DNA of 64,000 nucleotides, from the NCBI GenBank assembly GCA_036250225.1, contig JAPZLL010000010.1:248001-312000 (forward strand), in the 5' to 3' direction. Source of the stretch: Cercophora sp. LCS_1 (Eukaryota > Ascomycota > Sordariomycetes > Sordariales > Lasiosphaeriaceae). The position numbers and the translations under genes are program-made. The notes under the pieces were generated by a model. It saw only the letters and a program-made list of their open reading frames with translations, made no database searches and was not told where the DNA came from. Positions 52,907 through 63,640 of this stretch are shown here, piece by piece; position 1 is the stretch's first letter, and the number at the start of each line of letters is the position of its first letter.

Positions 52907-54553
52907 TCACCTGCTGATCCTTGAACAGCCCCGACATTGGGTGCCATAGTTCGGCTGGTTGTGCATCCCCCAGGGGGCAGGGCTGAAAAGTTTAGGTGAT
53001 ACGGAAAGCCGAGATCCCAAAAGGTGTAGGGCATGCACCGGCTGCAGCAAATGAGTCGTTTGAGTCGTTTGAGGTAAAACTTTCTTGGCGATCTTCACAT
53101 AGGCAGGGCATGTTGGCGCAGATACCACTTTCTCGAATAGGCTGGCGACTGGATGTTCGCCACCCATCCGGCTCAGCGTGTAGGCCAAGAGTGCCCCTCC
53201 AACTCGCTCTCCGTCGTGTAAGGGGCTTGGGCGTCGAGAACGGCATCTGGTGTAGCAGAGGATGTATAGCTCGATTGGAAGAAGGATTTGGTCTGTATAC
53301 GGTTCGAGCTGAGGACCATCAATCTCCATCAGGGGGTCCTCTCCGGCCGGAACGAAGACCTCAAGCAACGGGTCGGCCCCGACGTTGATGAACTCTTCGA
53401 CCATCTCTGACAGTCCCAGTGTTGCTGCCATTTGGAGCGCAGTGCAACGGCAGGCGGGAGAGACGTGATCTATGTTCCCTGTGATGTCCCTGCTTTTTCG
53501 GAATAGCTTTTCGACCAACCGCCGCGCGTCTTGCCGAGTCTCGAACTCTGTCTGGAATCTTCCGGGCCTGTCCGTCATGTATCGCAGGCGGAATCCCCGT
53601 GAATAAACTCCCCCGTGCGAGTAGTATAGGGCATCCACAAGGGAAGGGTCACCCTCCTGAAAACTTCCTTCGTATTTCAGGATTTCGTTGGCGAAGGCCA
53701 CGGCACCAACACCATCAGCACACAAGTATTGAAGTGTGGAAGCCCCTGCCAAGGGACCGAGAAAGGAAGGTGTATTGTCGCGGAAGGAAAACAACCCCCT
53801 TTCGACGCAGAGTTTGATTAACCCGGGAATCAAGTCCTTGCGTGTACACTTCGCCGCGTAGAGAAGTATGTTGCTGTCAGAAGGGCAGCCCGATGTGAGG
53901 AAGTAGTCCACCAAATCAACATCTCCTGTCTCGGCTGCAGGCTGGACAGCTGTCACAGCGATATGGTTCCCATGGGCGTCCACTCTCGGTACGGATACCT
54001 CGTGGTCCGACCGGCATGCGGTGAGGATTTTGATCGTCGAGAGCCGACCACTACCACAAATGGCCAGATGCAAGGGACGCCAGAGAGGGCGCGTCGTATC
54101 GTCGTCGATTACCGCACCGGCTGGGTACTGACAGCCGCATATGTCGGTGCCGGTATCTGTGTTTGCTCCGTTGTCGACCAGGAATTGGACAATCTCGTCG
54201 TGGCCACGGTGTGCTGCTTGTTGCAATGGGGTTCCCCGGTGGGCAGGCCAGAGATATCCGTCGTCATCGTCCCCAATAGCATGGGGCTCGGCTCCTTCAA
54301 GGTAAGCGCCAAACTCAAACGCTAGCTTGACGGTCCCGAGGAAGCCGTTTTCAGCGCCCCAGTTGATAGCTGACACCGTCCGATGCTGAGTGTCATTCCG
54401 TACGGAGATGGCGTTTCGCTCGTAAGGGGTCGGCACTACTAGAGCGTGCATGCTACGGCATGTGGGAAGGAGAGCGTTCAGTGTCGCCTGGTCGGAAATG
54501 TTCTCGATGACCTGAAGGGCAAGCTCCTGAGGAAGCATTGAGAAGGAAGCCAT
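52907..54553 (-). CDS. F-box/ankyrin repeat protein
   Basis: A single exon of 548 residues. The N-terminus (LPQELALQVIENISDQATLNAL) is an F-box-like motif that would bind Skp1. Ankyrin repeats follow: SAINWGAENGFLGTVKLAFEFGAYL, GTPLQQAAHRGHDEIVQFLVDNGA, WRPLHLAICGS, TAVQPAAETGDVDLVDYFLTSGC, and later CTALQMAATLGLSEMVEEFINVGADPL. By family it would act as a substrate adaptor of an SCF ubiquitin ligase, with the repeats choosing the target. That role is inferred; the target is unknown. It lies beside a broken paralogue on the same strand. Confidence 0.87.
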   Translation of the reverse strand: MASFSMLPQELALQVIENISDQATLNALLPTCRSMHALVVPTPYERNAISVRNDTQHRTVSAINWGAENGFLGTVKLAFEFGAYLEGAEPHAIGDDDDGYLWPAHRGTPLQQAAHRGHDEIVQFLVDNGANTDTGTDICGCQYPAGAVIDDDTTRPLWRPLHLAICGSGRLSTIKILTACRSDHEVSVPRVDAHGNHIAVTAVQPAAETGDVDLVDYFLTSGCPSDSNILLYAAKCTRKDLIPGLIKLCVERGLFSFRDNTPSFLGPLAGASTLQYLCADGVGAVAFANEILKYEGSFQEGDPSLVDALYYSHGGVYSRGFRLRYMTDRPGRFQTEFETRQDARRLVEKLFRKSRDITGNIDHVSPACRCTALQMAATLGLSEMVEEFINVGADPLLEVFVPAGEDPLMEIDGPQLEPYTDQILLPIELYILCYTRCRSRRPSPLHDGERVGGALLAYTLSRMGGEHPVASLFEKVVSAPTCPAYVKIAKKVLPQTTQTTHLLQPVHALHLLGSRLSVSPKLFSPAPWGMHNQPNYGTQCRGCSRISR

Positions 54554-55560
54554 TGCGAAAGATGGTGATTATGTTGACAACTGTGTGTGCGAGACGTAAA
54601 GTGATGGGGAAGAAGGAAAGGAAGAAACCGGCTTTGGCGGCTCGTTACCAGAAAGTCGAGCGGTGTATACCGATGAAAGAAGTCGGCAGCTGGCTGTAGT
54701 AGAGGTGAACCTTGCGTAATGAGGAAGCTCGAGAAGATCAGAAACTGGAGGCTGGTTATGAGGAAGGCGAACGCTGTGTGGTGAGAAAGAAGAAAAGAAG
54801 AGGAGGTTTGCCTCCTACCACCGCTAGATTATATAGAGGGCCATTGGGGATGTTTTTCGTCCCAAAACCGGCCGTGGCGGGTGAATTGAGTTTCGGTACG
54901 GCCTTGCAAGGTTCCACCTGGGAGTAAAGTCGTGGTTTTCTCCGGACCGTAAGGGTCTTCGATCCTTACCCGACGTGGGTGCATGCTATTGGACTCCGTC
55001 CGTCCCTCGGCCCATCATCCCAAGTATTGAAATGTGATTTTGCGCGTCACTTGTTACGAGACCCGATGAAGAGCCCTCTATGGCGGAGACCGTGGAGGTG
55101 TTTAAAGTTTGGTCTCGAGTGTTGTACTCGAAACGTGAGTGAATGGCGGCGGAGGGATGGATTTTGTTGAGCGAAGTCGGCCGTTTTGTCCCCAATCTGT
55201 GCGATTCACGCCGCGAAGAAAGAAAAACGAGGATGGCAGGAAAAAAGAGATCTTGGGCAGAAAAGGAAGAAAGAAAGGAAAAGAAAGAGGACCGCGACTG
55301 GCGTAAACCTCTGATTTCCGGATGAGGGATTCTTTTCGGTTCGAAGCAGAGGTTATTCGTGTGTGCACCCGAGGTTATGAAGCCTACAGCCATCCTCTTC
55401 CGTTGGCATGTCTGAACGTCTGAATACTGGCGGGTATCAACGCGCTTCTGACACCACACAACCGACCTCTACATCTCTTCGAGATTTCGGCTGCCATATG
55501 GCTTTCCCACAACAGGTAACTAACCGCACCTTGCAAACTAGCCCTACAGGCTAGTCAGCA
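54554..55560. other. intergenic region
   Basis: Contains a purine-rich stretch near 54700-54830 and 55215-55300. No supported gene. Confidence 0.45.
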
Positions 55561-56179
55561 CTACCTCCCAGGTCCAACCCCAGAGCCAGTTCCCACCCCA
55601 ACTCCCTGCGGAGCACCCGGAACACCCGGACCAGCGCCGTCCGCTGCCTTCGCCTGATTCGGATTCCCCTCCAGCGGACCCTGTCGATAAGTCATACACC
55701 CACCGCTCGCCTGTGCCTTCGCCGACCGCTCCGCATTCCTCATCCCATCAAGGGCAGCGAAAAACTTCTCCGCATCCTGCTTGATCCCCTGCTGTGCTTC
55801 GTCATCGCCCTCACCGGGTTTCTTAAGCGGCCCGACGACCCAAAGCTCCCGTAACTGACGGGTTAAACTGAGGAGATCTTCGGTAGACTTGATCTACTAA
55901 CATGTTAGCATGCTTCGTGTCAGGAACAGTAGCGCTGCCGAACGCACCAGGCCGTTCGTCATGATCTCTATTGCCATGCTGTTGTATGCCGCTTGGCCAG
56001 TGGAGGCTGTGCTGTCTACTCGGTCTGCGCCATCTCTGATGAGGGTGCGGAATCCGGACAGGATCTCGGCGATGAGCTTGTTTTCCCTGTCTTGGTGGGT
56101 TGTCAGCAGGGAAGGCAGTGGTCGACTTCGACGGTGACAAACCCAAGAGGTTTTCGGCTGCTGCTTGGTCTCTATCCAT
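55561..56179 (-). CDS. MED22: Mediator subunit 22 (Surf5 family)
   Basis: Three exons (56179-56143, 56090-55948, 55893-55561) encode 170 residues. The protein belongs to the head module of Mediator, which links activators to RNA polymerase II. The start MDRDQAAAENLL, the helix ENKLIAEILSGFRTLI and the signature IKSTEDLLSLTRQLRELWVVGPL are the Surf5/MED22 pattern. The first exon is tiny (12 codons). The second donor is GTGCGT at 55947; it was chosen because it joins TNGL to IKSTEDLL as in relatives. The Gly/Pro-rich tail is a common fungal extension. Confidence 0.87.
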
Positions 56180-56800
56180 GTTGCGGTTTGTGGTCGGATT
56201 GTCTGGGAATCTTTGATGGGGGCTCGGCTCCGGGCCGGGGTGAAGCTAGCGACAGCGAGAGGCGCGTTGTGAAATTGGGGAAGAGAGATGGTCGATGCTG
56301 GGGTTAAATAGTCGGCGCCACCGTGAGCAATGCCGGAGGAGTCAACTCTACAGGTGGTATGAAGCGCGCTTGTTGCAAAAAGCAGGGTGGAGCGATGATT
56401 TGTCAGTGTTGATGAAGGTCACCGATGACAGCGAGCGCAGCGTTGTGACGTCGAAAGAAGATGGCGGGGACTGTGCGAAAGCTCCCCACACATCCGTTCG
56501 GCACTGTTTTCTTGGCGGGGATCCCTAGGCTTGGCTTTCCAGGGCCAGCGCTTGGCGATGGAGCTCCAGCCCCTTGGCAGGAACACCGCCCAACTTTATC
56601 CTCACGCGAGTCCTCGCAGTCTGGCAGTCTTCAACAGCGAATGGTGGGCGCTGCGTCATTCAGTTTGCAGTCATGGTCTCCGCAGGTGATGACTCTATTT
56701 TGCAGTTTTCTACCTCTCAAAGCAGTGTTTTCGGTCAACGCGATGGCAAAGGCTCCTCGCCCCGTTTCGCGTCAGGCAACCCAGCGCAATCAGCGCCGCG
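56180..56800. other. intergenic region
   Basis: Between MED22 and the metacaspase gene, both on the minus strand. No gene seen. Confidence 0.5.
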
Positions 56801-57916
56801 TCACAGCAACACAGACTGGTCTAGGTCATATCGCCCACCGCAACTCAACTGCGGGACCTGGGAATACTCCTTGACCAGCGCCTCGCGCGTATTCTGCAGC
56901 ACATTGACGTAGCTCTGGTCAGGCTGCTCGCGCATCGTCCGCATAAACGCCCACGACATGGCGCCCGTCGCGCTCCCCGCGATCGACGTATCCGCCGACG
57001 TCTGGTCATCGCGACACCCCGAGAACATCCACACGTCCTTGTTCTCGGCCTCCCAATTCTCCTCGAAATTCTCGGGCGCAAGCCCCTCGTCGTCCGCCTG
57101 CATCGACCCCCCGTACCGCAAACTGTGGAAGAAGTCGGTCGCGCCGCCGAGCAACATCTTGGCATCGTCGATCTTGTCCATCGAGAGCCCGCCCTCCATG
57201 AGGCCCCGCGCGGCCTTGACGAGTCCGACGCCCTTCTTGAAGGTGTCGAGCAGGTTGATGTTGCCCTCGGCGTCGGGGCGGTACACAAAGGGGAGCTCGC
57301 AGGCGGAGCCGGAGTGGCAGCAGTCGAAGAGGATCGTCAGGCGCGCCTCGGGGTGCATGGGAGATATAATGGCGCGATGGAGCTGGACACATCACAGGTC
57401 AGCGGGACCGCTAACAGTCGTTTCTTTGGGTCGGCATACCATATCGCTTGTGATCTGGCCGGCCGTCTCGAAGTCGATGGGACAAATAGTATCATCGAGC
57501 CTGATGGTGTCAGCGCCTCTCTCGTCTCTTTATGTCGAACACATACCCTGATGCCCGCTCGCCTTCCAGGTCCTTGACCTGTCCTTCGCAGAGGTTAGCA
57601 CAGTATCAACCCTATTTCCTTTTGTTCCCTTACCTCCGTGCCCAGAATACGATAGCCAAACGGTATCGCCCGGCCCGTTGCGGCTCGTCAGCCACTGGAA
57701 CGCCGCCAGGATGTTGGCGTTGGTGGGGTAAAACGGGGTCCCCTCGTTCTCAGGCTCGTCGGTCATGACGATCATGTCGCCGTTGCCGGGTGGGGGAAAT
57801 CCCCTCTCCTGCACTAAGAAGTCCCGAACGTTCATGGCGTCGTTGATACAGCCATTGAGCTGGTGGTCCGAGCCGGTGTAGTTGATACCGATGATAAGGG
57901 CCTTCTTGCGAGGCAT
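56801..57916 (-). CDS. metacaspase, short form without Pro-rich prodomain
   Basis: Four exons (57916-57634, 57583-57547, 57500-57440, 57382-56801) encode 320 residues. The family C14B peptidase cleaves after Arg or Lys and acts in stress and aging responses. The start MPRKKALIIGINY begins directly at the p20 domain; the usual Pro/Gln/Tyr-rich prodomain of yeast Mca1-type enzymes is missing. The dyad is His93 in SYSGHGG and Cys149 in FDCCHSGS. DQVKDLEGERASG and PIDFETAGQITSD are as in relatives, and FSGCRDDQTSADT supplies the substrate-pocket region. Two small exons (37 and 61 nt) sit between the His and Cys blocks. Confidence 0.93.
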
Positions 57917-58553
57917 CTTGACTCGAGCGTAGGATGTATAATTCTTGTTATTCAGGGAATTTGGCGATTCAATCGCACTAGGGTGTCGTTGGAATTGTCG
58001 GCGGGGTTGGCAATCGTGAAACCGTCTCTCAGGTGGAGGCGGGTTGCAGTTGCCTCAACCTCGTCCGATCGGGTTACAGTGCCACGATTGGCCGCGGCCT
58101 CCCCGGCTCCCTCCCGTCGTGATCCCCCACGCTCTTTTGTGGGAAAGCCCCTCATGCTAGTTGCAGAAAGGGGTTGGCTTGATCACACAGCTACCCTGAG
58201 GTATTTTTGCCTGCTTCAAGAGTCGCAGATATACTTCATTGTGGATTTTTCTTGGGCTATCTTTTGTATACAAACGAGTGTTATATGAAAATACGTCCTT
58301 CCATCCTGTTGTCCAGTTCTCGCCCCGTTTTCCTCCCCTCTCGGTTGTTGAAACCTCGATCTCGCGGTGTTGCACCTCGCTTCGCCAATTTTGCCCCATT
58401 CTCACGTCTTGCACGCTCGTTGTGCCAGAACTCGGGGAGAAATTCCTCTCCCGTAATTCACTGTTCCGTTCTCAGTTGGGAGTTCTCGATCGCTGGGTCA
58501 GAGGGCCTCGGAAATTACCTCGATCGCGGCACTCTCGGCCGGGGTGCCCAAAC
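57917..58553. other. intergenic region
   Basis: Promoter of the metacaspase and 3' flank of the NRAMP gene. No gene seen. Confidence 0.5.
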
Positions 58554-60615
58554 TTAGGCCTGGCCGAGTCCGAGGAGGACCAAGTTGGCGATATTCATGA
58601 CCGCAATGATCAGCCACACGGCGCCGGCAATGATGGCTAGCCACCACGAGTTCGCCATCTTGACCCCCCCGACGTGCCCGTCTCGGTTGTACCAACCGCC
58701 GCCGCGTCTTGCGAACAGTGCCCGCTGACCATCATCTTCGGTGCAAAGCCTTGCCATACCCGGCTGAACCGTCATATACTTGTTCAGACAAGTAAAGTAG
58801 ATGAGCGGGGCTGTGATGAAGGGTAGCACGCTGCTCAGCGCCACCTGCGACGCCATCAAGGCTGTGTTCAGTCCTGACCTTCCGACGGCGCCGGCGATCA
58901 CGATGGACGGAGTAATGCTGATGGAGCGCGTGACCAGACGTCGTAGCCATGGCTTCATCTTCCAGTTGAGGGCGCCCTCGCTTACCATTTGGCCAGCGAT
59001 GGTGCAGACGATACCGGCCGAGACGCCAGACAACAGGAGGGCCAGGGCAAAGATTGTGCCAGCTGCCGGAGAGATGCTGCGGGAAAGAAGGGCGTGGATT
59101 GCGAAAATGTCTTCCTCGCCGATGGCATCCGGGTTGTTGTACAGCGAAGCGCCAGCCACGACAAGAATGGCCGAATTGACGAAGAGGGCGAAGGTGAATA
59201 GCGAGGTGGCGAGCTCAAAGATGGCGTACTTGAGCGAATGCTTGATGGCTGCCTCGGAGGGTATGTAGTAGACCTTCTCATAGCCGTTTGATACCGACGA
59301 AGTGGCCGATGCTGGCTCGGTGGGGAGGAGACCGCGCTTCGTGTCGTAATCGCGGAGGCGTGGCTGAACGATGCCAGAACCCAAAAACAGGCTGTGGGGC
59401 ATTACGGTGGCACCAAGGATGCCACATGCTTGGTAGAGTCTGCCCATTATCAGCATACGCTCAGCGAATGAGTTGACACAAACAGCGAGCGGGTTGACGA
59501 TGTCTTCAGCCACACGTGATACAGGAATCCTTACCCTTGTTGTTCGACAATCGCTCCGGAGGGAAGATAGCCTCTGAAAACCTCTCCGACGCTCGTGTCT
59601 GTGATGAGCGAGAGCTGGATGCAGAAACAGACCACAACCCCGAGAACAAGAAGACAGACGAACGCTTCAAAGAACCGGAGACCCTTCATGGAGCCTGAAG
59701 GGTCATAGAAGAGGAGGATGAGCATGACATCGAGGATGGACAGGGCGCATCCCGCGACAAGAGGAAGCTGGGGAATGAGGAGATTCAAGGCAATGGCAGT
59801 GCCGATGACCTAATACTGTCAGGCATCATTGTATCGGACGAACGAAGTGGCATGCTTTACCTCGGCAATGTCGGTTGCGATGATGGCAATCTCAGCCAGA
59901 CCGTACAGCAGGTAGTTCAACCAGCGCGGAAGGAATGCCCGGCAGGAAGAGGCCAGGTCGAGGCCCGTGACGGTTCCGAGCTTGATAGCCAAACTCTGCA
60001 AGAGAATGGCAAAGAGGTTGCTGAGTAAGACGATAAAGAGAAGCTTGAACCGGTAGGACGCGCCGGCAGCAATGTCGGTGGCATAGTTGCCCGGATCAAC
60101 TGCCGTCGAGGTTAGCCCGGAACAAGGGAGAGAGACGGACCGCGTCACTGACTGTACGCCACGGCGATCATGAAGCCAGGCCCAACAAACTGGAGGTAGG
60201 TGAGGAAGATTGCCTTCAAGCGGGCGAGACGGGATGGCTTCTGAGGATGAGCGCCACCCTCGGAGGGGGAGCTGGAACCAGAAGCGTTGACTGGGACAAC
60301 CTGGCTTGCGGAGGTCTTGTTGTCTTCCTCCCGCCCAACCCCGTCAAATCGACCGATGGTGTGAACCACATCGGCCGACTTCTCCCCTCCAACCGCCGAA
60401 GCAGTGGGAGGATCGTCGGAGGAAGTTGTGCCATGATCCTCGAGGGCTTGAGACGAGCTGGCTATCGTTCTGGCGTCGCGATTTCTGGTCTCTCTTGCAT
60501 TCGCAATTCCGTTGAGGTCTTGGTTCGTCGTGAGGTCGGCGGCGAGATGGTTCGGGCTCTGGTTGTGACCTTCGCCCTCGTAGGGCTCATCGGTGCGGGA
60601 GGGACAGGAGCACAT
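58554..60615 (-). CDS. NRAMP-family divalent metal transporter (SMF type)
   Basis: Four exons (60615-60153, 60099-59861, 59809-59535, 59439-58554) encode 620 residues. The protein imports Mn2+ or Fe2+ with protons. A long hydrophilic, Ser/Thr-rich N-terminal tail of about 130 residues precedes the first helix. The metal-binding signature DPGN (156-159, in AVAYIDPGNYATD) and the second half-site MPHS (339-342, in GATVMPHSLFLGS) are intact, and about 11 hydrophobic helices can be counted. The first intron junction makes the codon ATT in YIDPGN, as in other fungal NRAMPs. The third intron is 95 nt. The start was chosen at 60615 (MCSCPSRT); the frame is open further upstream. Confidence 0.93.
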
Positions 60616-61957
60616 TGTTGCTTCTAGGGGCTGCGTTTTCCCGTTCCTCTTTCCCGCGCGCGGCGTAATTTGTGGCTGGCTGGTGGCGACACAACAACGT
60701 CCAACGGCCAACGCCCAGTGTTCTTTCCTGGGAAATCCCTGGTGCTGCAAAAGGATTTTGGGGTGGGTTGGGAAAGAGCTATGTACCAACTCCGTCTCGG
60801 CCTCTCACCAATGAGGGGTCCATGCGAGGGATGCTGGGGCCCCGCCCATCGGGACTGCCCGCGGACACCAAGAGAAGCGCAGCTCAATTAGGGCCGAGCA
60901 CTATCCGGCGGTCGGCTGGGCCTCCCTGTTGGGCGCCACCCTCCGGACCGGTGACGTTCCGATTCCTCTGCTCACCACACCGCTCCATCCGGGATCCGAC
61001 ATCTCTCACTCATCAACCAAGTGCTCCTCGGGATTCTACTCCGTGGGTGCAGGACGGGACGCCATGCAGCGAGGGGCGGTCTGCTGCAGGTGCAAAAGCG
61101 GGAAAGTCACCAACCAGAGCCAATGACAGTTCGAGGGACGGAAGTTGGCAGCATGGCACCTTCCCCGCATCAATCACAAGACAGCATGGGTGTCAGGGAT
61201 GAGCAGCTAGATGCTTGGAGTCAGCAATGCTTGTTTGCACCACCTACCGCTGTCAGCAGTGCCGACAAACCTCTACGTCACAAAGCCGCAGTCTTGTTCT
61301 AACATTCCGGGACATCCCGATACCTTCTCACTTTTGTTGCACGACATGTGAGGGTTTGGGATCCTTGTGCAACGTGAGGATGATTGTTGCCCTTGACGTC
61401 TTTGACGTTTCCCTCCAAATCTCGTGGTATTCTCTGTCACCTTCTAATGTGTCTGGCTGGTCGAACAACACACGATGCTCCTATTCCCCACCGCTACGAT
61501 TTGAAGATTCCAAGTCTCCAAGCCCGACCAAGCCTTGAGCGAAATCCGGGCAAGAATCGGTCTCATGTATTCAGGGGAATGAGACTTCCCGCTCCCCAAA
61601 CCCCCCCTACCCAAACTTCTCCCCGGCACAAGGAGCAAATGAAGCAAAGATAGCCGCTCTGCCCATCGTCAAAGGAGACGAAGGTGTTTTCTGCGGACCT
61701 CTTGTCCCGGCTGAAAGGCACCCTCTAATCTTTGGCTTATCAGGTAGCGCGCTTTCCTACCAGAACTACGAAAAACGACTAGACGTATGTCACTCAGGTT
61801 GTTCCCAAGTCTAGAGAGTCACTCTTCAAATTTGAAACCTCTACACAACTCCGTAGCGCCGTCCATCCCACCACTCAACTTCTCTTCTCACACAGCCCCA
61901 TCAAGCAGCCAAAAACTACTCCCTCATCCCCTCCATCGCTGCCTCAAACCCAACCAG
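60616..61957. other. intergenic region
   Basis: Overlapping short frames only. No gene seen; includes the NRAMP promoter. Confidence 0.45.
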
Positions 61958-62980
61958 CTAGTCCGCAACACCCAGCTCCTCCACCGTCAACACGTTCTCG
62001 CCCGCAACAGCATGCCAATCAGGGTACTCCTCACTCCAATGCATCTGCAGCGCAAACTCGGCCCCAAACCCATCATCATACAGCTTCTCATACGCCGCAT
62101 CCGTCGCCTGGATATACACCGCTTTCCGTCCGGTAACACGTTCATACGAAACAGCCACGTCCTCCCATGAGACATTATCGGTAACCAACACAACCGTCTT
62201 GGTGAACGCCCTCGGTCCAGCCTTGAGAATGGCCTCGATCACGATGCCCGTGTTGGCATAGACTGGTTTGGAGGGTGACATTAAGAAGCGTGTCTCGGAG
62301 GCACCCTGTTGACGTTATTAGCAACATCCTTCCCCCCGCTCCCCCCTGAAACAGCACGAGACTTACAATTCTACGAAACCCTAAGGGCCCCAAAGTCACA
62401 AAATTCGCGGCATAAAACCCAGCCCAGAACTCGGTCGTCTTTTTCCATAGCTCTGGCGTGTTCGCCTTGATCCAGTCGACAGCAACTTGCTTGTAATCGA
62501 AATGCGGCACCGGAAGTCTTCCTCTCGGCGAGCGGGAAGAACCAGGCAACGCGCTAAGAATGAAATGTTTAAGAGTCGGCGAGTTGTGCACTGCAAGTGC
62601 GATATTCTTGAGTTGTTCCACTTCGGCGGGACCGGCTGCTCCATAGGATGTTTCGGCTGCGAGGTCCCAGAAGAAGGCGACGGCGAAGACGGCTTCCATC
62701 TTGGCGGTTGCTATGCGGATGGAGTATGGGTCGTTGACGTCTGCTTAGACTACTTCGACACCCTATTGTCGGGCGTTAGATGGTAGGTTTAACGGGGAGG
62801 GAAAGTAGGGGTGGAAAGGGATTGGGATGGAAAGATAGATATTGAATGGGGAAGAGAGGAACGCACCTGGGCAGCGAGCTTCTTTGCGCTGAGGCTGTTG
62901 ACGTTACGGGTGATGGCGCGGATTTTTACGACGGAACCGCCTTGGGCTCCTGTTGCGCCAAAGACCGCGATGGTGGGCAT
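61958..62980 (-). pseudogene. NmrA-like NAD(P)-binding protein, broken by stop and deletion
   Basis: Three exons (62980-62867, 62762-62367, 62305-61958) keep phase and total 286 codons including the stop. The start MPTIAVFGATGAQGGSVV is the NmrA/HSCARG Rossmann loop. It runs straight into KIRAITRN, so about ten residues of the first helix are missing relative to the family. Codon 44 is TAA (62747-62745) in GVEVV-stop-ADVNDP, where relatives have Gln. The rest (HFILSALPGS, PHFDYKQVAVDWIK, WAGFYAANF, YIQATDAAYEKL) is intact. Relatives sense the NADP/NAD balance or act as reductases. An internal restart at a later Met would lack the cofactor loop. Confidence 0.87.
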
Positions 62981-63640
62981 TTTGGTGAAGAGCGTGGGTG
63001 TTGGCGGTGAGGTTTAAGAATGGGGGTTGTGGGATTAGTTTGTTGAGAGTGAGGTTGTTGATGGAGGTATCAATATGATCGAGATTGCTCAAGCGGTTGC
63101 TCCGGGACGATTGATGCTGCTTGTCTTGCTGTTTGTCTTGTGTTGTTTGGATTTTTGGAAATATTTTCTTCGCTTGGCTGCGAAAACCGCACGTTTTTAT
63201 AGCCGCCCATTTCTGCTCTCGATTCTTGACATTTCCAAGAATCTGCAAGTTTTGATGCAGTGGTCGGAGCAGGACTTGACCTTCTCAGTATTCCCGACGC
63301 AACCATGCAATGCCGACGTTGGATTGGTAACACGGCCCAGGGGTTTGCTCAGTCAGCAGGTATACAACCCGTTTCAGAAACCTGAGTAAGTCCCGGTTTT
63401 GGCTACTTCTGAGACACCGAATGCCGATTGCCAATTGTGATTGTGCTCTCAAATTCTTTATCTACAAGATTTCCCGCTTCCATGCTCGGCAAAAAAAACA
63501 ACACCGGTTTTGTCTATTTACATCCAATGCAATGCAAGACTCCCCGAAATCCGAACAGTTGGCGCATGAAGTTGGATCTCATTGATCCTCCAACAAACCC
63601 GTTCGGGTATACCGAAAACAAGAAGAAAGAAACCAGCGGC
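62981..63640. other. intergenic region
   Basis: No gene seen between the NmrA-like and MFS genes. Confidence 0.5.

Noticed and set aside
62175..62699. NmrA-like protein starting at the internal Met (62699) as a functional gene
   Set aside because: It would lack the Rossmann cofactor loop that lies upstream and in frame, so the upstream start with a nonsense codon is the better explanation.
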